Origin: Manihot esculenta
Taxonomy: Eukaryota > Streptophyta > Magnoliopsida > Malpighiales > Euphorbiaceae
Assembly: GCF_001659605.2 (NCBI RefSeq)
Contig: NC_035177.2
Span: forward strand, 744,611-808,610
DNA: 64,000 nt
Reading direction: 5' to 3'
Part shown: positions 46,469-58,669 of the stretch, one piece after another
Numbering within the stretch: the first letter of the stretch is position 1
Layout: the number at the start of each line of letters is the position of its first letter
Program-made: the position numbers and the translations under genes
Notes under the pieces: model-generated
Database searches by the model: none
What the model was told of the DNA's origin: nothing
What the model saw: the letters and a program-made list of their open reading frames with translations, nothing else

Positions 46469-49109
46469 CTAGAGTAGTGTCATCATTAGGTATGGGTTAG
46501 GCTATTGCACTACTAGAGCAAGTGGCATCGGGGGAGATGCTAGCTTATCCCGAGCTACTTAGGGGAGGTGCTAGCTTAACTTTAATCTGCTAATAACTGA
46601 ATCATAGAAAACTCAAATAAAGAAACAGACGTATCCAGAAATAAAACAGACAGTGTGATTAGCGAGTCAGGAATGAGTCACTTTCGGGAGGTGCTTAGGG
46701 TTTCCCGACGTGCTTGCTTGAGGTGCTTGTTTACATCCGTCATGCTTGCTTAAGTGAAAAGGACTTTTAAAGGCTAAATGTATAGTTTAGTAGGTCAATC
46801 TATGAATATTGAAAGATTGAAAACTAAATTGAAACATTGGAAAGAGTTTAGTAGGTCAAAGTATAAATATGGAAAGTGAAAAGATGAGGTGTCACCTAAT
46901 TATGCATAAAAGAATGATAAAGCAAAGTAAAAAGGTGGGTTGTCTTCTCCACCATTTTATGTTGCCGTAGGTCATCCATTTTCAAAGAAGAAAACTTTAC
47001 TTTTCTTTCTCCCACCTAAGCCAAGCCAAAATCTCACCAAATTAATTTCTTCCTTTAACCAAAATTCATCCTAAGACCAAGAGCTAAAGGAACAGCCATA
47101 TAGTGAAAGGATTGAAGAAGAAAAGTTTAGGGTTCCATATACACCAAGCTTGAAAATCAAAGGTAAGCTTAGAAAGGTGTAGGAAATAACATCTACTAAT
47201 TTCTTCATGCATGAATTTGAATTATAACTCTTTAATTTATAGTTTATTCAATCCTCTCCTAAGACATAAATCTACCTAGGTGAAGGAACATCAAAGGGAA
47301 AGGAGATAGCAAGAGATTAGAAGAGGAAAAGAAAAGAAGAGATTCAAGAAAGGTTTGGTGTTTACTTGATTTTCTGTTTTCCTTTGATTCTGCCATGAAT
47401 AAGTGAAATTAGGGGTTGATTTTACTTGCTGGAAATGTTGCTTTGATTGTATAAATATGTTATATGAATGTTAAAATGATGTTTGAAAGGCTTAGAGTAA
47501 AGAAATTTAACATGAGAGCTAAAAGTGCAAATCTGGCAGAATAGGTTGGAACAGGGCAGTGTGTGTTAACAACTTTATAACTTATTGTGTAGATATTGAA
47601 ATTAGGCCTAAGATATACCAAATGAAAGCTAAGACAAAGAGCTAAAACTTTTATGAATTGACCAAATTCTGAATCTGTAGGTAAGATGATGAAAATTGCA
47701 AGTGAACCTAAACTGGACACAGTGGTAGTGCCTCCGGAACAGAGTCTATTGATTATATCATAACTAATTACGTACTCAGTGAAATTTGTTAAGACCAGTG
47801 CCAAATGAATCTTAAGAAGTATAACTAAAACTTTGTAGAAGACACTTAAGCTTGAAGCTGTATGGAAATGCATGAATCTGATAAGTTTTGTGATACTACA
47901 AACAAGTACCAATACTGGACGAATTAAGACCTTATTGAGCAGCTTGTAAAGAAAAATTCATAACTTATGCTAGAATGATCAGATTTACATGAAACATACC
48001 TTGTTGGAAAGATAAGACATAAATGTACATGTCTTATGAAGAAACTGAAGTCAAATTGTGACTCTAAATGGCTTGAACAGTTTATGCAATATATGGCAGA
48101 ATGTAGTTTTCTATATTGAAATGTTAAGTCAATAAAGTTTTGCACTATTTGCCATGAGTTTTCCCATATTGTAAACCTTGGCATATGATTGGAAAATGAC
48201 TTCAAATAGTTTCACATGACATGCATTTACATTGATACATTGAATTAATGATACTTGGCCCTGGTAAACGTAATAGGAGCCGAGGTTAGCTTAAGGGTAT
48301 GGCATGCCATATAAATATACAGAGTTCGCAGTACTGCTACCGATATATGATCTATATTGAGGTTACATATCTGGTACCTCATAAGCATGGCCATAGAGCT
48401 CTGCTATCACAGTTTTGGCCTCTGAGCCTACCGTTCGGCATCCTGTGCCTACCGTTATAATTCCTTATCTACCTAGTCGATCCTACTATGTGTTTATAAG
48501 GGCTAAGATCTTAATAAAGATTGATACTTGATCTTGTGAACTTATTAGTGAGTGTTAACATGTTTGCATTTACTAGCTTGTAATTATTTACCTGATTATC
48601 TGTATACGTGAACTTGTTTGCTCTACTTCGTTATTTGTTTGTTATCACCCACTGAGCATTAGCTCAGCGTGTTGGTTTTTACCTCACGCAGGTTGTAGAT
48701 AACGTAGGCACGCGAAGTTCATCAGAGGTCTACATCAGATACCAAGACCATCATCATAGCTGGTTGTTTTGAGTCTCTGAGTCATAGTACAGTTTTATTT
48801 TGGCATGTACATATTTAATAGAGTGAGTTCGAAAGGTTATGTAATCAAGGAATAGTAGAGTGTAATTAGAAGTGTGATTTTCATATGTATTACAGGTTAA
48901 AGTGCTAATGAAACAGAGGAAACTCTGCCGAAACTTTTGTTTTTAAAAATCTCACAGTTACTTTAATCACTTGATGAAATTTACATGCATTACCTAAAAA
49001 CTTGGTATTTACAGATAAAAGAAATTGTTTAGTATGGATATTTCTCAAAAGGCATAGTTTGTGACATTCCTTGCTCTGTCTACACTTTGATAGGGTAAGG
49101 GGTGTTACA
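46447..49109 (+). repeat. A1 3' LTR
   Basis: 2663 bp, the same length as the 5' LTR and differing by one visible substitution (47628 G). Everything described for the 5' LTR recurs at an offset of 7469 bases. The reading frames on either strand are noncoding. Confidence 0.97.
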
Positions 49110-49288
49110 AACATATATCTCAATCATAATACACATGCATATGCATTTCATAGCATCAAAAAGACAGGACTCATCATCCTATCCTAGTGGACATGACTTC
49201 CTATTGTGCTTGACCAACTGTAATCTCTATGAGCCCGACACTCTCTCTATAGGTCCGATCATATGAACCTAGGGCTCTGATACCAATC
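49110..49288 (-). other. B-middle leader, PBS-proximal part
   Basis: Continuation of the leader beyond A1. The stem-loop is at 49163-49183 and the tRNA-Met primer-binding site TGGTATCAGAGCCC (minus) at 49272-49285. The first five bases are the AACAT duplication. Confidence 0.85.
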
Positions 49289-51574
49289 TGTAACGACCCC
49301 AAAACGGACCGTCACCGGCGCTAGGATTCAGGTCGGCTTAAGGCCGCCAGAACCCGTAGCAAGCCTGCTATACCCTCTGTGTACCTGTAAATCTCATACA
49401 TGATCATACATTTTCTGTGAAAATAAAACTCTTTTCTGAACCAAGGCTTAACCTGTGCATGCACTATCACTGTACTCAGTACTATGTACTCTGTACCTTG
49501 TACCCCTGACTAGAGCTTGCTCTAGATGGGTTATCTCATACCTGTTAAGCCTGGTTTTTCACATACTCTGTAAAACATATACATATACAGATCATGTACA
49601 TAACAAAAGATTTACAACACAAACCGCTAAGGCAAGCACAAGTCTAACTGAATACACAACTAATACATCTCTTTAATATTACATGTCCACTCTAAGCTAT
49701 TACATAACCCTTCTCTTTTTCTGATACTCTTCTGGTCTTCCCCTGTACACTGTACACTGAATCCTGCAAAATTGGGATTAAGGGAGTGGGATGGGCTCTA
49801 TAGCCCAGTGAGTAGAACAGTAAAACAATTCATTAAAATATGATCTGATGGAATGCATCATAACACAGACAATCCACATCAAGAGTAAACCTGTCACCAC
49901 ATAGTCCCAGTAAACCGTGCCAGGCCGTAGACTGGGGTCCTGGTCTTCCTGTCCCATATATGTATATGTGTATATAACACCTGTACTTACCATTCACCAA
50001 GTATAGACTGTTTGCCTATACCGTAGAATGGGGTCCTGGACTTTCCTATACCTGCCAGGCCGTAGAATGGGGTCCTGGACTTCCTGTCTGGAACTACTGG
50101 ATCATTCAGCATTTACCGACACCAACAAATAGATATGCAATGCAACATCTTTGTGAATTCTAATGCAATCAACCTATTGCATAACCATGATGCATGAAAG
50201 ATGCTAAAAGCAGTTAATGTCTCAAATTAAAACGAGTAATAAGTTTAGTTCCACTCACCTCTGGCTGTCTGGACTAACTCTGCAGGTTCAGTAAACTCTG
50301 GAGCAGTACTCACTGCTGCTCTCTCTGGTTCCTCTGGTCTGTGTAAGCACAGAAAGACTCAATTGAGGGACCAAACTATCTTAAAAATAACTCTATTAAA
50401 CTCCCCAAGAATCCCCTTAATCTCACGCTAAAACTCATGCAAAGCATGCAAAAGAAAAGTTGAACATGACACTTTCGGCGGCAGGTTCGACGGCCGAAAG
50501 TCCTCTCCAGAGACGAAACTCATGCTCCTTCGGCGGCCGAATCTCAATCTTCGGCGGCCGACCCCTTTCGGGGGCAAGTTTCGGGGGCTGAAAGGCACTC
50601 CAGAGACGAAAGTCACTAACATTTGGCGGCACCTTCGGCGGCCGAATCCCCCAAACAGAGCCGAACTTCAAAACTCTCGAGGGCAAGCTGTGGCAGCCAA
50701 AGCCACCATGCAAGAGGTTCGGCGGCCGAATGCTCCTTCGGCTGCCGAACCTGAGTTCATCAAGAACTCAGCTTCAAGCTTCAACCAGCCTCCCATCTCT
50801 TTTCATGCTCCCCAAATCATGCATTCAATCCTCTCAAACTATGCATATACTCATGTACATGCTCCAAGGGGTCCAAAACTAACTTAAAACCCCAACAAAA
50901 CAATATACATATCACATAATCATGCTTACATGCATAAATCATCAAAACTATCATTTTTCACCTAAACATGCATCTTTAACCAAACCTCCATAAAACTTCT
51001 GTAAAACATTAAAACAAGTTCAAGACCTTCACTTACCTCTTGTAAACAGGAAGATGAACGATCTGAACAAAGAAAAATGGATCAACTCTTCTTCAAATTC
51101 ATTAAACCTCAAAACTTGCTTTTTTAACTTCAAAACCTTCAAAACCCTTGAAAACCAGCAGAAACTCTGCATGAGCAGCTAAAAAGCTTGCAAATGAGTC
51201 ATGAGAGACGTGGCCTATCCTATGGCAATGATCTGAGGCCAACATATGTCCAAAACACTGACTCAGCTGGCTGGCCAACTCAGCCTCGGCTGCCGAATCG
51301 CATGCAAAACCATGCAACATTTGGGGGCCGAACTTGAACTTCGGAAGCCGAACATTGAGCACTTTCGGCGGCCGAACTTACCTTCGGCGGCCGAACTTGG
51401 CTTTTCTGCCTTGGTTCATTTTAACTCAAAACTTAGTTCCATTTAACTTTAAAACATTAAAACATTCAACATTTCTTTAGAAAAATATAAATCCTACCCT
51501 TCTAGAGGATTCCGACACCCCGGATTCCACCAGACAACAGGAATTTCGGTGTCGTACTCTAGCCGGGTATTACA
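49289..51574 (-). repeat. B-middle 5' LTR
   Basis: 2286 bp, 30 longer than its partner because of an extra tag unit near 50020-50060. On the minus strand it reads TGTAATACCCGGC to GGGGTCGTTACA. Palindrome arrays are at 51283-51402 and 50474-50750, donor-like AAGAG|GTAAGT near 51034-51045, and tag array at 49908-50090. It belongs to the TATA-less subtype. Confidence 0.93.
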
Positions 51575-51579
51575 GAGTT

Positions 51580-54406
51580 TGAAATTGAATTGTTGCCTGG
51601 TACTAGACCTATCTTTATTCCTCCCTACAGGATGGCACCAGCAGAGTTAAAAGAGTTGAAAGAGCAGTTGCAGGACTTGGTAGATAAGGGTTTCATCCGC
51701 CCTAGTACCTCACCTTGGGGTGCTCCAGTGCTCTTTGTCAGAAAGAAGGATGGATCCCTCAGACTTTGTATTGACTATAGACAGTTAAACAAGGTCACTA
51801 CCAAGAATAGATATCCTCTGCCTAGGATTGATGATCTATTTGACCAGCTAGCTGGAGCAGGTTGTTTCTCTAAAATAGATCTGAGATCCGGGTATCATCA
51901 GTTGAGAGTCAGAGAGGCAGATGTGCCTAAGACAGCGTTCAGGACCAGATATGGACATTATGAGTTCTTAGTGATGCCGTTCGGGTTGACTAACGCCCCT
52001 GCAGCATTCATGGATCTCATGAACAGAGTTTTCAGCGAGTATCTGGATCACTTTGTGATTGTCTTTATAGATGACATCTTAGTGTATTCCAGAGATGCAG
52101 AGGAGCATGCCCAGCATCTGAGGATAGTTTTGCAGACACTGAGAGAGCATGGTTTATATGCCAAGTTCTCTAAGTGTGAGTTTTGGTTGAGGAGCATTTC
52201 TTTCTGGGGACATGTAGTATCAGCTGAGGGGATTGAGGTAGATCCCAAAAAGATAGAGGCTGTAGCTAACTGGCCCAGACCCACTACAGTGACTGAGATT
52301 AAAAGCTTTTTGGGACTGGCAGGTTACTACAGCAGGTTCGTACAGGACTTCTCAAAGATAGCAGCTCCTATGACCAAACTGACTCAGAAGAACCAGAAGT
52401 TTGTCTGGTCAGATCAGTGTGAAGAGAGCTTTGAGGAGCTCAAGAGGAGATTGACATCAGCACCAGTGCTAGCTCTGCCTGTTAGTGACGAGGATTTCAC
52501 AGTGTTCTGTGACGCATCTCGTGTGGGATTGGGTTGTGTATTGATGCAAAGTGATAGGGTGATTGCTTATGCTTCTAGATAGTTGAAGAAGCACGAGTTG
52601 AATTACCCCACCCATAACCTAGAGATGGCAGCAGTTATCTTTGCACTCAAGATGTGGCGGCATTACCTTTATGGGGTTAAATGCGAGATTTTCACTGATC
52701 ATAAGAGTTTACAGTACATCTTAAGCCAGAGAGAGTTGAATTTGAGGCAGAGAAGATGGGTAGAATTGCTCAGTGATTATGATTGTAAAATCCAGTATCA
52801 TCCGGCTAAGGCGAATGTTGTGGCAGACGCCCTAAGCCGGAAGTCACTAGGCAGTTTATCTCATATAGCAGTAGAGCGGAGACCAGTAGTGATGGAGCTT
52901 TACAAGCTCATCGAGGAGGGGTTACAGCTAGAGTTGTCTGGTACAGGTGCGTTGATAGCACAGATGAGAGTGACACTAGTATTTCTAGAGTAGATAGCTC
53001 AGAAACAGCATGAGGACCCTGAATTGATGAAAATTGCCAGGACTGTTCAGTCATGCAACAGTGCGGAGTTCAGATTTGATAGCCAAGGGATCCTTCGCTA
53101 TGGGAGCCGACTTTGTGTACCAGATATTAGCAGTCTAAAGGAAGACATTATGAGGGAAGCTCATAATGCGAGGTATAGTGTTCACCCAGGAGCCACCAAG
53201 ATGTATCAGGATCTAAAACGGGTGTATTGGTGGCCAGCCATGAAGAAGGAAGTGGCGCAGTTTGTGACAGCCTGTGAGATATGTCAGCGGGTGAAATTAG
53301 AACATCAGAAGCCGGCTGGAATGCTTAACCCACTGCCGATTCCAGAATGGAAATGGGAAAATATAGCTATGGATTTTGTAGTGGGCTTACCGGCAGCATC
53401 CAACAGGATAGACTCTATATGGGTGATTGTGGACAGACTCACAAAATATGCTCATTTTATCCCAGTTAGGAGTAACTATTCTGTGGATAAGTTGGCATAG
53501 GTTTATCTGGATGAGATAGTGAGATTACATGGAGTCCCAGTGTCTATAGTTTCAGACAGAGGACCTCAGTTCACCTCCAGATTTTGGCGAAGTCTGCAAA
53601 ATGCAATGGGCACGAGATTAGATTTTAGTACTGCATTCCATCCACAGACTGATGGGCAGTCAGAGAGGACCATCCAGACCATAGAGGATATGCTCAGAAT
53701 GTGTGTGTTAGACTTTGGCGGTTCTTGGAGGCAGCATCTACCTTTGGTGGAGTTTGCCTACAATAACAGCCATCATGCTAGCATCGGGATGGCTCCTTAT
53801 GAAGCATTATATGGGAGGAAGTGCAGATCACCTGTTTGCTGGGAAGAGGTAGGAGAGAAGGCTCTTGCCGGGCCAGAGATAGTAGAGATTACCAGTAGAA
53901 CAGTGCCAGTGATTAGAGAAAGGATCAGAACTACTCAGAGCAGACAGAAAAGTTGTGCAGACATTCGCAGGAAACTGTTAGAGTTTCAGGAGGGAGATTG
54001 GGTATTGCTGAAAGTGTCTCCAATGAAAGGAGTGGTTCGTTTTGGGAAGAAGGGTAAGTTAGCTCCACGGTACATTGGACCCTTTGAGATTTTGCAGAGG
54101 ATCGGGAATGTATCATATAAGCTGGATTTACCCACTTCTATGGAGAGGATTCACCCGGTATTTCATGTTTCTATGCTACGAAATTTTGTGTCAGATCCGG
54201 GTCAGGTTGTTAGTGAGCCTGATGTGGAGATTCTAGGGGATCTCACCTATATAGCGCAGCCGATACGGATTCTGGACATGCAGATCAGACAGCTAAGGAA
54301 CAAGGAGATTCCGATGGTGAAATTTCTGTGGAACCACCATAATCTAGAAAAGTGCACCTGCGAGACGCGGGAGTCTATGCTCCAGCAGTATCCACATCTG
54401 TTTTGA
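51580..54406 (+). pseudogene. B-outer RT, RNase H, integrase and chromodomain (3' part)
   Basis: Continuation of the frame from 31680. TAG codons are at 52580-52582, 52991-52993 and 53498-53500; between them the frame never shifts. RT is complete to FIDDIL and SFLGLAGYY. RNase H has FCDAS, E in the H-N-L-E-M-A-A block, FTDHKS and VADALSR. Integrase has the HHCC finger, [17 protein letters not shown] and TDGQSER; the chromodomain region ends QYPHLF at a TGA (54404-54406). A Cys replaces a usual Trp/Glu in the terminal chromodomain helix (C-T-C-E-T). The stops make it non-autonomous. Confidence 0.93.
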
Positions 54407-54447
54407 GGTTAGTTTCCTCCTTTTGTTGTTTTTCTTGTTTGTTTTAG

Positions 54448-54483
54448 GAACATCCGAGGACGAATGTTCTTAAGGGGGGAGAA
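54448..54483 (+). promoter_or_regulatory. B-outer pre-PPT inverted repeat and polypurine tract
   Basis: GAACATCCG, AGGA, CGAATGTTC (54448-54469; one mismatch), then the tract TAAGGGGGGAGAA up to the LTR start at 54484. Confidence 0.88.
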
Positions 54484-56764
54484 TGTAATACCCGGCTAGA
54501 GTCCGGCACCGAAATTCCTGTCGTCCGGTGGAATCCGGGATGTCGGAATCCTCTAGAAGGGTAGGATTTATGTTTTTCTAAAGTAATACAGTATGTTTTA
54601 ATGTTTTAAAGTGAAAATGTAATGAGTTTTTTGAAAGGAATGAATCAAGGCAGAAAAGCCAGATTCGGCCGCCGAAGGTGACTTTCGGCCGCCGAACATG
54701 CATGGCTTTCGGTTTCACGTTTCGCCGCCGAAGGTGGTCTGGCCAGCCACCTATAAAACGGCCCTCAGTTGGTTGAAACGATAAGATCACCGTTTCTTTG
54801 ACTTGCTAAGGTGAAACCCTATCCTTTTTAGAGTTTTCTTCATGTTTTCATTAAATCATGCAAAGATTTGATTGAGTTTTATGTTATTTTGAAGGTTTTA
54901 AGCTTTAAATACAAAGTTGTGAATTTTGGAGAGTTTGAAGGAGAGTTGCTTCAAAACTCCACGTTAGGATCATTCATCTACTTGATTTCAAGAGGTAAGT
55001 AAAGATCCTGAGTTTGTTTTCATGTTTTATGGAAGTTTTATGGGGTTTATCGAGAGAGTTGCATGAATAGGTTAAAAGAAGAGTTTTTGATGATTTTGTG
55101 AGAAAGGCTTGTTTGTGTGTTATGTGATTTGTGTTGTTGGGGTTTTTAGGTAGTCTTTGACCCCTTTGAGCATATACTTAAGTGTATGCAAGTTGAGGAA
55201 GTGTGGTGTTTGTGTTTGGTGGAGTTTGGTGCTTTTGGTGAGAGGCAGGGCAAGTTTCTGCCCTGCTGATGAACTCAGGTTCGGCCGCAAAAGGTACATT
55301 CGGCCGCCGAACCCCTGAGGAGGTGAGAGGAGGTGACTTCGGCTGCCCAAGCTTTCCCCCGAGCTTTTGGACTTTCGGCTCTGGAAGGGAGTTCGGCCGC
55401 CGAAGGTGCCATCGAAGGTTAGAGACTTTCATCTCTGGAGTGCCTTTTAGCCCCCGAAACTTGCCCCCGAAAGGGTTCGGCCGCCGAAAGTTGAGATTCG
55501 GCCGCCGAAGGTGCATGAGTTTCGTCTCTGAAGAGGACTTTCGGCCGCCGAACCTGCCGCCGAAAGTGTCCTGTCCAGCTTTTCTTTTGCATGCTTTGCG
55601 TGAGTTTTAGAGTGAGATTAAGGGGATTCTTGGGGAGTTTAATAGAGTTATTCTTAAGTTAGTTTGGTCCCTCATCTGAGTCTTTCTGTGCTTACACAGA
55701 CCAGAGGAACCAGAGAGAGCAGCAGTGAGTACTGCTCCAGAGTTTACAGAACCTGCAGAGTCAGTCCAGAGATAGCCAGAGGTGAGTGGAACTAAACTTA
55801 TTACTCGTTTTAATTGAGACATTAACTGCTTTTAGCATCTTTCATGCATCATGTTTATGCAATAGGTTGATTGCATTAGAATTCACAAAAATGTTGCATT
55901 GCATAGCTATATTGTTGGTGTGGGTAAATGCTGAATGATCCAGTAGTTCCAGACAGGAAGTCCAGGACCCCATTCTACGGCCTGGCAGGTATAGGAAGTC
56001 CAGGACCCCATTCTACGACCTAGCAGGTATAGTAAGACCAGATTTCCGGTCTATGCCTGGCAAATGGTAAGTACAGGTGTTATATACACATATATATATA
56101 CAGTACTGGAAGACCAGGACCCCAGTCTACGGCCTGGCACGGATCAGTTACTGGGACTATGTGGTGACGGGTTTACCCTTGATGTGGATTGTCTATGATA
56201 TGACACATTTCATAAGATCATATTTTAATGACTTATTTTATTGTTCTACTCACTGGGCTATAGAGCTCATCCCACTCCCTTAACCCCAGTCTTGCAGGTT
56301 CAGTGTACAGTGTACAGGGGAAGTCCAAAGAGAGTTCAGGATAAGAGAAGAGCTTTGTAATAGATTAGAGTGGGCATGTAATATTAAAGAGATGTACCAG
56401 TTGTGTTTAAAGTTAGACTTGTGCTTGACTTAGTGATGCTTGTGTTGTAAATCTTTTGTTATGTACATGATCTATATATGTATATGTTTTACAGAGTATG
56501 TGAAAAAAACCAGGCTTAACAGGTATGAAACAACCCATCTAGAGCAAGCTCTAGTCAGAGGTACAGAGTACAGAGTACAGAGATAGTGCATGCACAGGTT
56601 AAGCCTTGGTACAGAGAAAAAAGTTTTTATTTTCACAGAAAATGTATGATCATGTATGAGATTTATAGGTACACAGAGAGTATAGTAGGCTTGCTACGGG
56701 TTCCGGCGGCCTTAAGCCGACCTGAATCCTAGCGCCGGTGACCGTCCGTTTTGGGATCGTTACA
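54484..56764 (+). repeat. B-outer 3' LTR
   Basis: 2281 bp. It has TATA at 54752-54758, palindrome arrays at 54663-54735 and 55278-55566, donor-like AAGAG|GTAAGT near 54990-55000, tag repeats at 55952-56140 and the TGGGCT / AGCTCA hairpin near 56274. It is 25 bp longer than the 5' LTR, mainly because of two small gaps in that copy. Confidence 0.93.
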
Positions 56765-56769
56765 CCTAT

Positions 56770-58240
56770 CTTCCTTATCAAGACCAAGAGAACAAACTGA
56801 AAATAAACTGAAAGCAAATAAACTGACAATAAAAGTAAAAGAGGGGGGTTTTGAGATTGATTTGATTGATCTAAAACTGAAAGCAATAAAAGTAAAGCGA
56901 ATAATAAAAATAAAGAGAAATCAATAATGAGAAAGCTCTAGTTGAAGAACTGGATCCACTTCAGTTGTTGGGATTGATCATTGAAACTTATGTTCTTTTG
57001 TTTGATTCAATAGATTAGTTATGGAGATGGAAAACGCCTCTCACCACCATGTCTCTCCTTAAGATTAAATTAATTAGGGAACGTCCTATAATCAATAACT
57101 AATCAACAAGTTGTCAAGGAACGTTCTTGAGCCTTTGGCATCTAACAAATGTCAATTGCATTAAGAAATAGAGAGATCTAATCCTAGCTACCCAAACGTA
57201 TGGTGATAACGTTAGATCATGCAACTTCCTTAGTTTTTACACCAAGTATTCTTATGTTTGAATAATCCAAGCAATTACGGACTTAAAACTATTCAAACTA
57301 ACAATATATTACCTTGCAATCAAGAATCAAGTGGCCACATTGATCATAATAACAAAGCAATAATGGAATCAAGCATTGCATGAATATTGAATAAACCAAA
57401 GACAACGATGTATGTTCAGATCTCACAATCCATAAAACAACCAAAGTTTCAACCAATCTTTAACTAGAATAAAAGGTTTCAGCCACTCATGGCTGAAACA
57501 AAAACCAAAAGCAAGAAAAGAAGAAAGAAGAGAAGGAACCGAAGTTCTTGATGGAGAAGGAGGCGCCGGCCACTTGGTCTTCTTGGAGCCGAATGGATGT
57601 GTGTGAGGGAGAAGAGGTGTGCCTGGCCTTGAAGAGGTCTTTATATAGATTTTAGAGGCTGCCCTAGGTCTTCCTTGCTACCCAAGTTGAGGTCTTGGCT
57701 GCCCAAGTGCTGCCCATGCCGCCCATTGCATTAAAGAGGTGGAGCCTCTCTTTTGAAATTTGAATTTTGAATGTGTAAGGCTTGGATGGCAAGTATCTTG
57801 AGGTTTGGCTTCCTTAACAAGTTGATTTTTTAATTTCAAAATCTGAATGTGCATCTTGAAGATTTGGCTTCTTTAATAAGGAAAAGGATTCTTGAAGATC
57901 TTGAATTTCAAACTGCTCTGTTGACTGCACTTTCCTTATTTGCCACTTTCCTTATTTAGCACTTTCCTTAATGAGCTGGATCTTGATTTTGAATTTTGAA
58001 TTCTCATAAGGATTTGAAATGTGAATTTCAAATTACTTTCCTTATTTGGCTCCTTTGAAGTTGCATTTGGCATGCTTGCTCTCCTTTGCTCTAATTTAGG
58101 CAGTTTTAGGGGCATTTTCACCAAACTATCTCTTTACACCATTTTCTGTAGAATAATATTAAAATCACAAAATTAGACAGAAAAAGTGTAAATCAACGTT
58201 AATAATATCATGATAAAGTGGTGTAAATTATGCTCTATCA
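56770..58240 (-). mobile_element. E LTR, main part (Tat/Athila-like)
   Basis: On the minus strand it begins TGATAGAGCATAATTTACACC and, after skipping B-outer, ends GAGTCATCA at 26993. The TG...CA termini and the preceding purine tract support a 3' LTR. The content is A/T-rich, with a triple CTTTCCTTATTT-like word at 57928-57972 (plus strand) and purine-rich tracts near 57490-57545. No coding capacity is recognised. Confidence 0.55.
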
Positions 58241-58303
58241 AATACCCCCACACCTAGACTTTTGCTTGTACTCAAGCAAATAAACTTAGTCAAACAAGCT
58301 CTC
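58241..58303 (-). other. E internal 3' end with polypurine tract
   Basis: The minus strand reads TTGCTTGAGTACAAGCAAAA, then GTCTAGGTGTGGGGGTATT before the LTR start. This resembles the conserved context just before 3' LTRs of plant Tat/Athila elements. It is cut at 58304 by F. Confidence 0.55.
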
Positions 58304-58480
58304 TGTAATACCCGGCTAGACTCCGGTATCGAAATTCCTACCATCCGGTGGAATCTCGGATGTCGGAAGCCTCTAGTAGGGTAGAAACATGTTTTCATAA
58401 AATGTTTTAAGGTATTTCATGGTTTTAAGTATGAAAACTAAATGAGTTTTTGCATGAGAAGTCTTTGGAGGAAAATCCAG

Positions 58481-58642
58481 GTTCGGCCGCCGAAAGTCAA
58501 GTTCGGCCGCCGAACATGCATGCGTTTTGGAGGCACGTTAGGCCCCCGAAAGCATGAGTGAGGGAAGACCAGGTTCGGCCGCCGAAAGTCAAGTTCGGCC
58601 GCCGAACATGGCATTCATGCGGAAGCACTTTCGGCCCCCGAA
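58481..58642 (+). repeat. TTCGGCCGCCGAA array, promoter side of F LTR
   Basis: Four copies of TTCGGCCGCCGAA and related TTMGGCCCCCGAA words within 160 bases upstream of the TATA box. Equivalent arrays lie at 24777-24896, 27286-27358, 54663-54735 (plus) and 13924-14053, 16217-16384, 33646-33766, 51283-51402 (minus). Confidence 0.85.
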
Positions 58643-58660
58643 CGTGACCTGGCCAGCCAC

Positions 58661-58669
58661 TATAAAAGG
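58661..58669 (+). promoter_or_regulatory. TATA box of F LTR
   Basis: TATAAAAGG in the context GGCCAGCCAC-TATAAAAGG, about 360 bases into the LTR, the best TATA match among the family B copies. Confidence 0.7.

Larger units (their letters stand above)
38978..49109 (+). mobile_element. A1: intact, recently inserted family A Tekay retrotransposon
   Basis: Complete 10132-bp element with two 2663-bp LTRs (38978-41640 and 46447-49109), PBS, one uninterrupted gag-pol ORF and polypurine tract, flanked by an exact AACAT duplication (38973-38977 and 49110-49114). By eye the LTRs differ only at 40159 (T) against 47628 (G). It is innermost in the nest. It looks autonomous, and nothing needed for transposition appears missing. 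Confidence 0.97.
31681..51574 (-). mobile_element. B-middle: family B Tekay element nested in B-outer
   Basis: Minus-strand full-length element: 3' LTR 31681-33936, polypurine tract 33937-33950, gag-pol 34014-38926, leader, PBS 49272-49285 and 5' LTR 49289-51574, flanked by an exact GAGTT duplication (31676-31680 and 51575-51579). A1 is inserted in its leader 42 bp from the acceptor-like site. Without A1 and its duplication the element is about 9.76 kb. Coding damage is slight: one TAG and one single-base loss. Confidence 0.95.
27109..56764 (+). mobile_element. B-outer: family B Tekay element hosting two nested elements
   Basis: Full-length plus-strand element with both LTRs (27109-29364, 54484-56764), PBS, leader, gag-pol and polypurine tract, flanked by an exact CCTAT duplication (27104-27108 and 56765-56769). 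B-middle is inserted at codon 697 of its Gag-Pol, between 31680 and 51580. Without the insert and its duplication the element is about 9.76 kb. Its reading frame, followed across the insertion, is broken by three TAG codons, all at positions where relatives have CAG. Confidence 0.95.

Noticed and set aside
46469..46800. Possible env-like frame after pol
   Set aside because: The Gag-Pol stop is already inside the 3' LTR in A1, and in family B only a short spacer separates pol from the PPT. No space or frame exists for an envelope gene.
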